A stretch of DNA of 64,000 bases from G965198795 sp965198795 (lineage in GTDB: Bacteria; Pseudomonadota; Alphaproteobacteria; Rhodospirillales; Casp-alpha2). Of this stretch, positions 52,104-61,825 are shown in pieces (the stretch's first letter is position 1; every line of letters starts with the position of its first letter). The notes below the pieces were generated by a model. That model did no database searches and was not told where the DNA came from. It was given only the letters and a program-made list of their open reading frames with translations. The DNA is taken from the NCBI GenBank assembly GCA_965198795.1, contig OZ240674.1, forward strand, positions 2,294,001 to 2,358,000. Direction: 5' to 3'. A program made the translations under genes and the position numbers.

Positions 52104-52673
52104 GTGTCCGGCTTTGATCTGAAAAACCTGAAACCGGATCTGACCCGCCGTATGGACGGCGCGTTCGAGGTCTTGCAAAAAGAATTCGGCGGCCTTCGGA
52201 CGGGGCGCGCATCGACGAATCTTCTCGAAACCGTCATCGTCAATGCGTACGGAAGCGACATGCCGATCAATCAGGTGGGCAACGTCAACGTGCCCGAGCC
52301 GCGAATGCTGACGGTTAATGTCTGGGACAAAAACCTGGTTGGGGCGGTCGAGCGCGGTATTCGCGACTCTGGCCTTGGCCTGAATCCCGCCGTTGACGGG
52401 CAAACCATCCGGGTTCCAATTCCGCCGTTGACCGAGGAGCGCCGCGCCGAGTTGAGCAAGGTCGCCGGCCGTTACGCGGAAGACGCCCGCGTCGCCGTAC
52501 GGAATGTCCGCCGCCATGCCATGGATCAGGTCAAGCAGGCGGAAAAAGACGGCGACATCAGTCAAGACGAACAGCACGCTCACCAGGACATGATCCAAGA
52601 CGTCACCGATGATTTCGTGAAAAAGATCAATAAAGCCCTTGAGGTCAAAGAAAATGATATTATGCAGGTTTAA
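52104..52673 (+). CDS. frr: ribosome recycling factor
   Basis: 189 residues. FGGLRTGRASTNLLE, NVPEPRMLTVNVWD and the helical end HQDMIQDVTDDFVKKI match RRF, which splits post-termination ribosomes with EF-G. GTG start with AGAGGTAA upstream. Confidence 0.96.
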   Translation: MSGFDLKNLKPDLTRRMDGAFEVLQKEFGGLRTGRASTNLLETVIVNAYGSDMPINQVGNVNVPEPRMLTVNVWDKNLVGAVERGIRDSGLGLNPAVDGQTIRVPIPPLTEERRAELSKVAGRYAEDARVAVRNVRRHAMDQVKQAEKDGDISQDEQHAHQDMIQDVTDDFVKKINKALEVKENDIMQV

Positions 52674-52676
52674 AAC

Positions 52677-53408
52677 ATGACGACTTTTCCTCCTTCCTAC
52701 GTAAGATCGCCTCGCCACATCGCCATTATCATGGACGGCAATGGACGCTGGGCGCACGCGCGCGGCCTGCCGCGCTCGGCCGGCCATAAGGCCGGCGCCG
52801 AGGCGGTCCGCCGGACGGTCAAGGCCAGCGTCGAGCAAGGGGTCCGGTATCTGACTCTGTTCGGTTTTTCCTCCGAAAACTGGCGGCGTCCGGCGGATGA
52901 GGTCGGCGATCTCATGGGATTGCTCCGGTTCTACTTGCGAAGTGAAATCGCGGGACTGAACAAGGAGAACATCCAGGTCCGCGTAATTGGCGATCGCGCG
53001 CGTTTGTCGGATGATATCGTTAAATTGATCGAGAGCGCCGAGCGGATTACCGAGTCTAACGACCGTTTGACCCTGGTGGCAGCGCTCAGCTACGGCGGCC
53101 GCCATGAACTGGCCGAAGCGGCTCGCCAGTTGGCGGAGGATGTCAAAAAGGGCTCCCTCAAGCCCGGCGACATCTCTGAGCAGGCATTGGCCTCCAAGTT
53201 GTTCGCCCCGGACATTCCGGACCCTGATCTTTTGATTCGGACAAGCGGCGAGCAACGCATTAGCAATTTCCTGCTGTGGCAGTTGGCATACACGGAAATG
53301 GTCTTTACCAATGTGCATTGGCCTGATTTCGGCGCGGAAGAATTAACCCGTTGTATCGCTGATTTTCAGGGCCGGGATCGTCGATACGGTGGAATTAAAA
53401 CCGGCTAG
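52677..53408 (+). CDS. uppS: undecaprenyl diphosphate synthase
   Basis: 243-residue cis-prenyltransferase. IIMDGNGRWAHARGLPRSAG holds the catalytic Asp; FGFSSENWRRP and LLIRTSGEQRISNFLLWQ follow. Makes the C55 carrier for cell-wall synthesis. 3 bp after frr. Confidence 0.96.
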   Translation: MTTFPPSYVRSPRHIAIIMDGNGRWAHARGLPRSAGHKAGAEAVRRTVKASVEQGVRYLTLFGFSSENWRRPADEVGDLMGLLRFYLRSEIAGLNKENIQVRVIGDRARLSDDIVKLIESAERITESNDRLTLVAALSYGGRHELAEAARQLAEDVKKGSLKPGDISEQALASKLFAPDIPDPDLLIRTSGEQRISNFLLWQLAYTEMVFTNVHWPDFGAEELTRCIADFQGRDRRYGGIKTG

Positions 53409-53429
53409 CCGATCAGCAAGCGGGGGTTC

Positions 53430-54092
53430 ATGGCCAAAACGGTTGAATTGGGAAATCGGGTGGCGTCCGCCATTGTCCTTGTGCCGCCTGTCTTGCTGGC
53501 TGTTTACTTCGGCTCTCCCTATTTTGACGCGCTTATCGCTCTTATTCTGGGCCTTATGATCTTCGAGTGGATTCGCCTGAGCCGGTCCGACAAAATCCGG
53601 ATGGCGGCCGGACTGATTTACATCGTCTCGGCCTGCTACTTTCTGGCGATGTTGAGAAACCGCGGCGATGACGGGCGGGAGATTCTAATTTGGCTGTTGT
53701 GCGTGGTCTGGGCGACGGACACGGCGGCCTATTTTGTCGGCCGCGCCATCGGCGGACCGAAGCTTGCGCCCCGCTTGAGCCCTGGGAAAACAATATCGGG
53801 CGCCGCCGGGGGCCTGGGGGGCGGCCTGCTTGCGGGCTACATCGGCGCGGAGATTATGAATTTGGCCGGTACTGGGCGCATGTTGACCTTAAGCGCCGTG
53901 GCCAGTATCGCGTGCCAATTGGGGGATTTACTGGAATCCGGGGCGAAACGGCATTTTGAAGTAAAGAACTCCGGTAACTTGATCCCCGGTCACGGAGGGA
54001 TTTTGGATCGATTGGACGGACTTTTGGCGACTGGTTTGATCATCGGCATGATCGACTTGTTCCTGGACGGACGAATATGGACTTGGGATTAA
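53430..54092 (+). CDS. cdsA: phosphatidate cytidylyltransferase
   Basis: 220 residues with several membrane helices; makes CDP-diacylglycerol from phosphatidate and CTP. WATDTAAYFVGRAIGGPKLA and the signature region ESGAKRHFEVKNSGNLIPGH followed by GGILDRLD. The signature normally reads SxxKRxxxxKDS; here it is KNS, with Asn in place of Asp. It is also shorter than the usual 260-280, lacking part of the N-terminal helices. Position between uppS and dxr is canonical. Confidence 0.92.
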   Translation: MAKTVELGNRVASAIVLVPPVLLAVYFGSPYFDALIALILGLMIFEWIRLSRSDKIRMAAGLIYIVSACYFLAMLRNRGDDGREILIWLLCVVWATDTAAYFVGRAIGGPKLAPRLSPGKTISGAAGGLGGGLLAGYIGAEIMNLAGTGRMLTLSAVASIACQLGDLLESGAKRHFEVKNSGNLIPGHGGILDRLDGLLATGLIIGMIDLFLDGRIWTWD

Positions 54093-55291
54093 TGAAACAG
54101 GCGAGCCGCGAACAACAGGAAACGGCGCCCCCCAGGCGCATTACGATCTTGGGGTCAACCGGGTCTGTGGGATGCAGCACGATTGATGTTGTCTCCCGCC
54201 ATCCGGCCGCGTTTGTGGTTGAAGCTTTAACCGCGAATAAGAACGTCGATGCGTTGATTGACCAAGCCCGCCGGTTAAAACCCAGGTACGCCGCCGTTGC
54301 GGATGAGGCTGGGTATGCGCCATTGAAAGACGGTCTGGCCGGCACGGGAATTGAAGTCGCCGCCGGACCGGAAGCGCTGAACGAGGCGGCCTCAAGGCCG
54401 TCAGACGTCGTTATGGCGGCAATCGTTGGAGCGGCTGGCTTGCCGCCAACGCTTTACGCGGTCCGCCGGGGCGCCAAAGTGGCGTTCGCCAACAAGGAAT
54501 GTCTGGTTTCCGCCGGTGACCTGATGGTTCGTGAAGTCGCGGCGCATGGCGCCGAGCTTTTGCCTGTCGACTCTGAACATAACGCCATCTTTCAGGTCTT
54601 TGATTTCGGCCAACCGGAAAAGGTGCGGCGTATCATCCTGACGGCGTCGGGCGGCCCATTCCGCCAGAAGAGTTTGGAAGAGATGGCCGCGATGACGCCC
54701 GCCCAGGCCGTCGCCCATCCGAACTGGGACATGGGAGCGAAGATTTCCGTCGATAGCGCGACCATGATGAACAAGGGGCTGGAATTCATTGAGGCCTATC
54801 ATCTGTTTCCCGTGAGGGCGGAGCAGATCGAGGTGTTGGTGCATCCGCAGTCGGTCATTCACAGCATGGTGGACTATGTGGACGGCTCTGTGCTCGCGCA
54901 ACTTGGAACGCCGGATATGCGCACGCCAATCGCGGCGGCTCTGGCATGGCCGGCGCGGATGGAGACCGCAGCGGAGACGCTAGATTTGGCCCAAGTCGCG
55001 ACTCTTACGTTTGAGCAACCGGACACGGAGCGTTTCCCGGCCCTTCGATTGGCGCGTGAGGCCTTGCGGTCCGGCGGCTCCGCGCCCACCTTTTTAAACG
55101 CGGCGAACGAGATCGCCGTGGCTGGTTTTCTGGCGGGCCGTATCGGCTTTCTGGATATAGCGGCCACAGTTGAAGGCGTCTTGGAAGCGATGCCCGTGCG
55201 GGCGCTGAATTCGTTGGATGACGTTTTTTCGGCTGATTTGGAAGCACGCCGGGCCGCCCGGGAGTTGATTACGAAGCGGACGGGCGGCTAA
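54077..55291 (+). CDS. dxr: 1-deoxy-D-xylulose 5-phosphate reductoisomerase
   Basis: 404 residues. NADPH loop ILGSTGSVGCSTIDVV, AFANKECLVSAGDLM, metal site LPVDSEHNAIFQ and HPQSVIHSMVDY are diagnostic. Second step of the MEP isoprenoid pathway. The first ATG overlaps cdsA by 16 bp; ATG 54092 would overlap its stop by 1 bp (TAATG) and is equally possible. Confidence 0.96.
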   Translation: MDLGLMKQASREQQETAPPRRITILGSTGSVGCSTIDVVSRHPAAFVVEALTANKNVDALIDQARRLKPRYAAVADEAGYAPLKDGLAGTGIEVAAGPEALNEAASRPSDVVMAAIVGAAGLPPTLYAVRRGAKVAFANKECLVSAGDLMVREVAAHGAELLPVDSEHNAIFQVFDFGQPEKVRRIILTASGGPFRQKSLEEMAAMTPAQAVAHPNWDMGAKISVDSATMMNKGLEFIEAYHLFPVRAEQIEVLVHPQSVIHSMVDYVDGSVLAQLGTPDMRTPIAAALAWPARMETAAETLDLAQVATLTFEQPDTERFPALRLAREALRSGGSAPTFLNAANEIAVAGFLAGRIGFLDIAATVEGVLEAMPVRALNSLDDVFSADLEARRAARELITKRTGG

Positions 55292-55335
55292 TAACTACCT
55301 TCCCATAAACAAATTCGGATTGCGGGATACGTTAC

Positions 55336-56454
55336 ATGGGCATTTTTGACTTCGCCTGGAACTACGTCATCATCTTCCTGATCGTGCTGACGGTTCTGAT
55401 CTTCGTCCACGAATGGGGTCACTACTGGGTGGCCAGGAAAGCCGGGGTGAGGGTCGAGGTTTTCTCCATCGGGTTCGGTCCTGAAGTATTCGGCTGGAAC
55501 GACGCGGCGGGCACCCGTTGGAAGTTCGGCGCCATCCCTCTGGGCGGCTACGTCAAGATGTTCGGTGAGGCGGCGTCGGATATTGAGGAAGGAACAGGCG
55601 ATAAACAGCCAGCGGAACGTCCGCTGAGCGAGGAAGAAAAGAAAGTTTCTTTCAACCATAAAACATTAGGACAGCGCACCGCTATTGTGTTCGCCGGCCC
55701 TCTGGCGAATTTCATCTTCGCCGCCGCCGTTGTCGCTCTCTTGACGGCGATTGTTGGGACGCCGCGGGCGACGGCGGTTATTGGTGACGTAACGCCTGGG
55801 AGCGCCGCGGACGCCGCTGGTCTGATCGCCGGTGACCGGATCATCCGGGTGGGTGACGCCGAGGTCGCCTTGTTCGAGGATTTGCGTGAAATCGTCTCTG
55901 CGAGCGCGGGGCGGACACTCGCTCTTGAAATTCAGCGGGGCGATGACGTGATCAACGTGTCACTGACGCCGAAGGCCGTCACCGGTCCCGATGGAACGGA
56001 AATCGGGCTGATGGGGGTGCGGGCAAATCCGGAAGCGGCGGAGTATCGCCGGCTTGATCCCTTGAGCGCGGTCTGGGCTGGTTTGGACTACACGGTTGGC
56101 ACGATAGGGCAAATTTTTGCCGTCATTGGCCAGATGATTTCCGGCGACCGTTCGACGGACGAGTTGGGGGGGCCGCTTCGAATTGCTCAAATTTCCGGGG
56201 ATGTGGCGCAAAACGGCACGATTGAGTTGATCATGTTCATGGCGGCGCTGTCGATAAATCTCGGGCTAATCAATCTGTTTCCCATCCCGGTTTTGGACGG
56301 CGGGCGCTTGGTGTTTTACGCAGCCGAGTTCGTTCGTGGGAAACCCCTGGGCGAGCGCGCCGAGGAATACGGCATGCGGTTCGGCTTGGCGCTCGTGCTG
56401 TTCTTGGTGGTGTTCGTTACCTGGAATGACATAAGACATTTGTTAAGTCTTTGA
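55336..56454 (+). CDS. rseP: RIP metalloprotease RseP
   Basis: 372 residues. Zinc motif HEWGHYWVARKAGV in the first helix, one PDZ domain (PGSAADAAGLIAGDRIIRVG), and NLFPIPVLDGGRL in the third helix. Cleaves anti-sigma factors inside the membrane. E. coli RseP has two PDZ domains; here only one is evident, consistent with the shorter length. Confidence 0.94.
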   Translation: MGIFDFAWNYVIIFLIVLTVLIFVHEWGHYWVARKAGVRVEVFSIGFGPEVFGWNDAAGTRWKFGAIPLGGYVKMFGEAASDIEEGTGDKQPAERPLSEEEKKVSFNHKTLGQRTAIVFAGPLANFIFAAAVVALLTAIVGTPRATAVIGDVTPGSAADAAGLIAGDRIIRVGDAEVALFEDLREIVSASAGRTLALEIQRGDDVINVSLTPKAVTGPDGTEIGLMGVRANPEAAEYRRLDPLSAVWAGLDYTVGTIGQIFAVIGQMISGDRSTDELGGPLRIAQISGDVAQNGTIELIMFMAALSINLGLINLFPIPVLDGGRLVFYAAEFVRGKPLGERAEEYGMRFGLALVLFLVVFVTWNDIRHLLSL

Positions 56455-56583
56455 GTTCCATAAGATTAAGCCGTATGCTGCGTGCTGGTCCGGCGTCACC
56501 GCCGGCGTCGGTCGTTCGGTCTGGGAAAGGGGTGGACGGGACGGACCGAAACCGAGGGAACAAAGAGAATAACAGGGGCGACC

Positions 56584-58869
56584 GTGACACGACTTCTTCA
56601 GAGCTTCGCGATCTGTTTGATTTGCGTTTGCCTGGCCGTGTTCGCCACGAACCGCGGCGTGCTGGCTCAATCCGGCGGCGTGGTCGATCAGATCATCATC
56701 AACGGGGCCCAACGGGTCGAGGCCGGCACCATTCGGTCATACGTCCTGGTGAAATCCGGCGACCCGTTTGACACGGACAGAATCAACCAATCCCTGAAAG
56801 CGCTGTTCTCGTCCGGCCTTTTCGCCGACGTCACCATGCGCCGCGTGAATGACGATCTTGTCATCAATGTTGTTGAGAACCCGGTCATTAACCGGGTCGC
56901 CTTTGAGGGCAATGACGAGGTTGGCGACGACACCCTCGAGGCGGAAGTCGGTCTTCGTTCCCGCGTGATTTTCACACGTGACAAGGTGAAAAGCGATCTG
57001 CGGAGGATTTTGACCGTGTATCGGCGCCAGGGTTTGTTTGCGGCGACCGTTCAGCCGAAAGTCATTCAATTACCGCAAAACCGGGTTGATTTAGCGTTTG
57101 AGATTAATGAGGGCGAGGCGACCGAGGTTGAACGAATTCGCTTCATCGGCAACAAGGAATACGACGATGGTGATCTTCGCGAGGTAATCCAGACAAGGGA
57201 GTCCGCATTCTACCGGTTCTTGTCGTCGGACGACACCTATGACCCTGACCGGCTGACACTTGATCGAGAACTGCTGCGTCAGTTTTATCTGACCAACGGA
57301 TACGCCGATTTTAAGGTCCAGTCGGCGATTGCCGAGTTGACGCCCGACCGGGAGAGTTTTTTCATTACCTTCTCGGTCCAAGAAGGGGATCGTTACGACT
57401 TCGGTAAGATCAGCGTTCAGTCCTCGTTGAAGGACCTTGACGTCGCCGCTGTCCGGGCGGAGCTTGAAATCGAGGAGGGCGAGCACTACGACGCGGCCGC
57501 CGTCGAGGACGACATTGACACGATTACGGATTTTGCCGGAAATTTCGGTTTCGCCTTCGTCGAGGTGCGGCCCCGGCTCAACCGTGACCGGAAGAAAAAA
57601 ACCATTGATGTCACATTCGAGATCAACGAAGGTCCCCGGGTTTTCGTTGAGCGGATCAATATCGTTGGTAATTCGCGGACCCAGGACCGGGTCATTCGCC
57701 GGGAATTCCGTCTGGTTGAGGGGGACGCCTTTAACGCGTCCAAGGTGCGCCGCTCACGCCAGCGTCTGATTAACCTCGACTTCTTCGAGACGGTCAACCT
57801 GGAGCAATTGCCGGGCAACGCGCCGGATAAGACGATTCTTCAGGTTGAGGTTCAGGAGAAATCGACGGGGCAGATTTCCGTGGGCGCGGGTTTCTCGACG
57901 CAGCAGGGAATATTGGGCGACTTCGGCGTTCGGGAGAGGAACTTTCTGGGTCTTGGCCAAGACGCCGGCGTCCGGGTGGTCGTGGCGGCCCGCCGAAGTG
58001 AAATCGATTTATCGTTCACCGAGCCCTATTTTTTGAACCGTGACATTGCGGCGGGGTTCGACATTTTCCGGGTTCGGGAAAATTTCCAAAAGTTCAGTTC
58101 ATTTGATTCCGAACGCATCGGGTTTGCCTTGAGAGCGGGGTATTCGATAACTGAAAAGTTGCGTCAGAGTTGGCGGTACGAACTCAAGCGGTCCAAAGTG
58201 ACGAGCGTCAGAGCAGCGGCGTCAAGATTCATTAAGCGCGACGAAGGCTCTGACACGCTTTCCATCATTTCGCACAACATCCATTACGAGGACAGGGATA
58301 ACCCGGTCCGCCCGACGACCGGATTCTTTATCAGCCAGTCGACGAACCTTGCCGGATTGGGCGGGAACCTGAGCTTCGTCCGAAACCGTGTCCGCTCCGC
58401 ATACCACGTTCCCGTGGTTGACGAGGTTGTGCTGACCATCGGCGGCGACGCGGGTGTCGTTACCGGTCTTGGCGGTGACAAAGTCAGCCTTCAGGAGCGT
58501 TTCTTTGTCGGCGGCGACGACCTGCGCGGCTTCTCGACGTCCGGCGTTGGCCCTCGCGACATTCGGACTAACGACGCCTTAGGCGCCGAGTGGAAATATA
58601 CAGGCGCGCTTGAGCTAGACTTTCCGTTGGGACTGCCCGCAGAGTTGGGAATTGCAGGCCGCACCTTCATTGACGCGGGTTCCGCCGGCGGGACGCCGTT
58701 TTCTGGCCCGGATCTTTTCGACAGCACCTCACTTCGCGCTTCCACCGGGGTTGGGTTGACTTGGGAGTCGCCCTTGGGCCCCTTGGGAATTGACTTGGGC
58801 TTTCCCTTCTTGAAAGAAGGGCGTGATAAAACCGAGACCCTTCGCGTGAACTTTGGCACACGCTTTTAG
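56584..58869 (+). CDS. bamA: outer membrane assembly factor BamA
   Basis: 761 residues. Signal peptide TRLLQSFAICLICVCLAVF ending near LAQ, five POTRA domains (about 30-430), then a 16-strand barrel with VGGDDLRGF and final RVNFGTRF, the beta-signal ending in Phe. Inserts outer-membrane proteins. The GTG at 56584 directly precedes the signal peptide and has AGGGG upstream; the frame is open 34 codons further but without a signal. Confidence 0.95.
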   Translation: MTRLLQSFAICLICVCLAVFATNRGVLAQSGGVVDQIIINGAQRVEAGTIRSYVLVKSGDPFDTDRINQSLKALFSSGLFADVTMRRVNDDLVINVVENPVINRVAFEGNDEVGDDTLEAEVGLRSRVIFTRDKVKSDLRRILTVYRRQGLFAATVQPKVIQLPQNRVDLAFEINEGEATEVERIRFIGNKEYDDGDLREVIQTRESAFYRFLSSDDTYDPDRLTLDRELLRQFYLTNGYADFKVQSAIAELTPDRESFFITFSVQEGDRYDFGKISVQSSLKDLDVAAVRAELEIEEGEHYDAAAVEDDIDTITDFAGNFGFAFVEVRPRLNRDRKKKTIDVTFEINEGPRVFVERINIVGNSRTQDRVIRREFRLVEGDAFNASKVRRSRQRLINLDFFETVNLEQLPGNAPDKTILQVEVQEKSTGQISVGAGFSTQQGILGDFGVRERNFLGLGQDAGVRVVVAARRSEIDLSFTEPYFLNRDIAAGFDIFRVRENFQKFSSFDSERIGFALRAGYSITEKLRQSWRYELKRSKVTSVRAAASRFIKRDEGSDTLSIISHNIHYEDRDNPVRPTTGFFISQSTNLAGLGGNLSFVRNRVRSAYHVPVVDEVVLTIGGDAGVVTGLGGDKVSLQERFFVGGDDLRGFSTSGVGPRDIRTNDALGAEWKYTGALELDFPLGLPAELGIAGRTFIDAGSAGGTPFSGPDLFDSTSLRASTGVGLTWESPLGPLGIDLGFPFLKEGRDKTETLRVNFGTRF

Positions 58870-58878
58870 GAGAATTCA

Positions 58879-59457
58879 ATGCTACGCAGCTTATGGCTCT
58901 TCGCGGTTTTGTTTCTGGCGTTCGCGGCCCTGGCGTTTTCAGGTCCCGCTTCGGCCCAACAGACCTCGGCCCCGCCGCCCGGCGCCACCAAAGCGGCCGT
59001 ATTGGACGTTGAACGGATTCTACGTGAGTCGGCCGCCATGAAGAATATTCGCAAGCAAATTGTTGATTTACGGAATAATTTCCAACAAGAGCTTCAGGCG
59101 AACGAGGAAGTTCTCCGCCAAGAGAATCAGGAGTTAGCCAAAAAAAGAACGATTCTGGCTCCCGAGGCTTTCGCCGCAGAGCGTCAGGCGTTCGAGCAAA
59201 AAGTCGCGGAGTCCCGGCGTGGCGCGCAACAACGCGGCGCCGCCATTGATCAGGCGAACACGAACGCCGTTTTAGAGGTGCAAAAGGTTTACAACGCCAT
59301 TGTGGGGCAACTATCACAGGAACGGGGATTTGGATTGATTTTCCGCAAAAGCTCGCTGGTGATCGCCGCGCAACACATGGAAATCACGGCGGATGTTCTG
59401 GCCCGATTGGACACGGCGCTTCCGTCTGTAACCCTCGAAGTCAAACAGCCGCAATAA
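58879..59457 (+). CDS. ompH: OmpH/Skp periplasmic chaperone
   Basis: 192 residues. Signal peptide SLWLFAVLFLAFAALAFSGP ending ASAQQ, then VLDVERILRESAAMKNIRKQ and a long coiled coil (LRQENQELAKKRTILAPEAF). Holds unfolded outer-membrane proteins for BamA. 9 bp after bamA. Confidence 0.92.
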   Translation: MLRSLWLFAVLFLAFAALAFSGPASAQQTSAPPPGATKAAVLDVERILRESAAMKNIRKQIVDLRNNFQQELQANEEVLRQENQELAKKRTILAPEAFAAERQAFEQKVAESRRGAQQRGAAIDQANTNAVLEVQKVYNAIVGQLSQERGFGLIFRKSSLVIAAQHMEITADVLARLDTALPSVTLEVKQPQ

Positions 59458-59460
59458 GCC

Positions 59461-60486
59461 ATGGCGGATTCCCGTTTCTTCGCCAGCGCCGGGCCGTTAA
59501 CGCTGGGCGCGTTGGCCGATTTGACGCAGGCTCAATTGTCTGATCAGGCGAAGGCGGGGCTGGCGATGACGGACGTCGCCCCATTGCAAACGGCCGGGAA
59601 ATCCGATGTTAGCTTCATCGACAACAAAAAGTACGCCGGCGCGTTTGAAATATCCCGGGCGGGCGCCATTTTCGCTCATCCATCCCTGGTTGATCGCGCG
59701 CCTTCCGGCGCCCAGCTTTTAATTACTGAAAAGCCTTATCATGCGTACGCTGTGGCGGCGTCCGCTTTTTATCCCCGGCCTGTTCCGGCCGCGGGGGTCG
59801 CTCAAGGGGCTCACGTGGCGGAAGGAGCCACGGTGGCGGCCAATGCATCTGTCGAACCGGGCGCGGTTATCGGGGCGGGAGTAAGGATCGGCGAGCGGGT
59901 CCGGGTCGGAGCGAACACTGTCGTCGGCGCCGGTGTTGAAATCGGTGACGGCGCCGACATCGGCGCGAACGTAACACTTCAATGTTGTCTTATCGGCGAA
60001 CGGGTAATCGTCCACCCCGGTGTCCGCATTGGCCAGGATGGGTTTGGCTTTGCGCCGGATCAGGCCGGCCACCTGAAAGTGCCGCAATTGGGGCGTGTCC
60101 TTGTCGGGCATGATGTCGAGATTGGCGCGAACACAGCGATTGACAGGGGAACGGGACCGGATACGGCGATTGGCGCGGGGAGCAAGATCGACAATCTTGT
60201 TCAACTCGCGCATAACGTCAAAATCGGTCGCGGCTGCATCATCGTCAGCCAGGTGGGTATTTCGGGGAGCACCGAAGTACAGGATTTTGTTATGATCGGC
60301 GGGCAAGCGGGACTTACCGGCCACTTGACGATCGGACCGGGCGCTCGAATAGCGGCGCAAAGCGGCGTGATGCGGGATGTTCCTCCAGGGGCGACAATTG
60401 GGGGCGCGCCGGCAAGGGCGATGCATGATTGGTTGAGGGAAACCGCCGTCCTGTCGCGGCTTGCGCGGCGTAAGGCGAATGGCTAA
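59461..60486 (+). CDS. lpxD: UDP-3-O-(3-hydroxymyristoyl)glucosamine N-acyltransferase
   Basis: 341 residues. N-terminal uridine-binding domain, left-handed beta-helix of hexapeptide repeats (VIGAGVRIGERVRVGANTVV), catalytic His in NLVQLAHNVKIG, and VGISGSTEVQD. Third step of lipid A synthesis. Confidence 0.95.
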   Translation: MADSRFFASAGPLTLGALADLTQAQLSDQAKAGLAMTDVAPLQTAGKSDVSFIDNKKYAGAFEISRAGAIFAHPSLVDRAPSGAQLLITEKPYHAYAVAASAFYPRPVPAAGVAQGAHVAEGATVAANASVEPGAVIGAGVRIGERVRVGANTVVGAGVEIGDGADIGANVTLQCCLIGERVIVHPGVRIGQDGFGFAPDQAGHLKVPQLGRVLVGHDVEIGANTAIDRGTGPDTAIGAGSKIDNLVQLAHNVKIGRGCIIVSQVGISGSTEVQDFVMIGGQAGLTGHLTIGPGARIAAQSGVMRDVPPGATIGGAPARAMHDWLRETAVLSRLARRKANG

Positions 60487-60563
60487 GTCCCGCTTTTGAA
60501 AGCGTTGAGGCTTGATTTTTGGGGTTAAACCTGTTGAGGCAAGAAAAAAAGGAAAAACGAGCG

Positions 60564-61028
60564 ATGGACAGTAATGTCGGCGCTTCCGGCCGCGTCATCG
60601 ACATCACCGAAATCATGCGATTGATTCCGCACCGGTATCCGTTTCTGCTGATTGACAGGGTGCAAGACGTGGTGCTGGGGCAAAGCGCCGTCGGTGTGAA
60701 GAACGTAACGATGAACGAACCGTTCTTCCAAGGCCATTTCCCGGACTATCCGGTTATGCCGGGCGTGCTTGTGGTGGAGGCCATGGCGCAGACCGCCGCA
60801 GTTCTGGTCATGAAGACCGAGGGGTTATGCAGTGATTTCGTGGTTTATTTCATGTCCATTGAAAATGCCCGCTTCCGTAAACCCATACACCCCGGAGACC
60901 GCGTGCTGATCCACGTTGATAAGCAGCAACACAGGGGCAATGTATGGAAATTCAAGGGCGAGGCCCGAGTGGACGGGAACTTGATGGCCGAGGCCACCTA
61001 CGCCGCGATGATCGTTGAAAGAAAATGA
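60564..61028 (+). CDS. fabZ: 3-hydroxyacyl-[ACP] dehydratase FabZ
   Basis: 154-residue hotdog dehydratase. LIPHRYPFLLIDRV and catalytic GHFPDYPVMPGVLVVEAMAQ (His and Glu). ATG 60564 follows AAGGAAA; the frame opens 15 codons earlier without homology. Overlaps lpxA by 4 bp (ATGA). Confidence 0.96.
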   Translation: MDSNVGASGRVIDITEIMRLIPHRYPFLLIDRVQDVVLGQSAVGVKNVTMNEPFFQGHFPDYPVMPGVLVVEAMAQTAAVLVMKTEGLCSDFVVYFMSIENARFRKPIHPGDRVLIHVDKQQHRGNVWKFKGEARVDGNLMAEATYAAMIVERK

Positions 61029-61825
61029 GTGAAATTCATCCCACGGCTATCATTGAGGATGGCGCGGCGTTCGGCGAAAACGTCAAAGTGGGGCCGTACT
61101 GTTACGTTGGTCCCAATGTCTCCCTCGGCGACGGCGTTGAACTGGTGTCCCACGCCGTGGTGGCGGGCCGCACCTCTGTTGGGCCCAACACGCGTATTTT
61201 TCCTTTTGCGTCGATTGGGCATCAGCCGCAGGACCTTAAATTCAAGGGTGAGGCGTCGCACCTGGAAATCGGCGCCAATAACATCATTCGCGAGCATGTA
61301 ACCATGAATCCCGGCACCAAGGGCGGCGGTTTGCTGACCAAAGTGGGGAACAACTGCGTATTCATGGCGAGCGCCCATGTCGCTCATGACTGCATCGTCG
61401 GGGATCACGTCATTTTGGTGAATAACGCGACCCTCGCCGGCCATGTCGAGGTGGGTGAATTTGCGATTGTCGGCGGTCTGTCTGCGGCCCATCAGTTCGT
61501 TCGCATTGGCAAGCACGCCATGATCGGGGGAATGACCGGGGTCGGTGACGACGTCATTCCCTATGGTTCGGTGTTTGGTAATCGGGCCATATTGCAGGGC
61601 CTGAATTTGGTTGGGTTGAAGCGCCGCGGCTTCGACCGCGAGACCATCCATCAGTTGCGCCAAGCCTATCGGCTGGTTTTCGCCCAAGAAGGCACCATGG
61701 CTGAACGTCTGGACGACGTGGAAGGCTTGTTTGGCGCCGTGGAGCCCATTATGGAGATTGTGACCTTCATCCGGGACGCCACCTCCCGCGCCATCTGCCA
61801 GCCAGTCATCAATGACGCCGCCTGA
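61025..61825 (+). CDS. lpxA: UDP-N-acetylglucosamine acyltransferase
   Basis: 266 residues. HPTAIIEDGAAFGENVKVG, left-handed beta-helix, catalytic His in SAHVAHDCIVGDHV, and GLNLVGLKRRGF. First step of lipid A synthesis. Overlaps lpxI by 14 bp. Confidence 0.96.
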   Translation: MSEIHPTAIIEDGAAFGENVKVGPYCYVGPNVSLGDGVELVSHAVVAGRTSVGPNTRIFPFASIGHQPQDLKFKGEASHLEIGANNIIREHVTMNPGTKGGGLLTKVGNNCVFMASAHVAHDCIVGDHVILVNNATLAGHVEVGEFAIVGGLSAAHQFVRIGKHAMIGGMTGVGDDVIPYGSVFGNRAILQGLNLVGLKRRGFDRETIHQLRQAYRLVFAQEGTMAERLDDVEGLFGAVEPIMEIVTFIRDATSRAICQPVINDAA

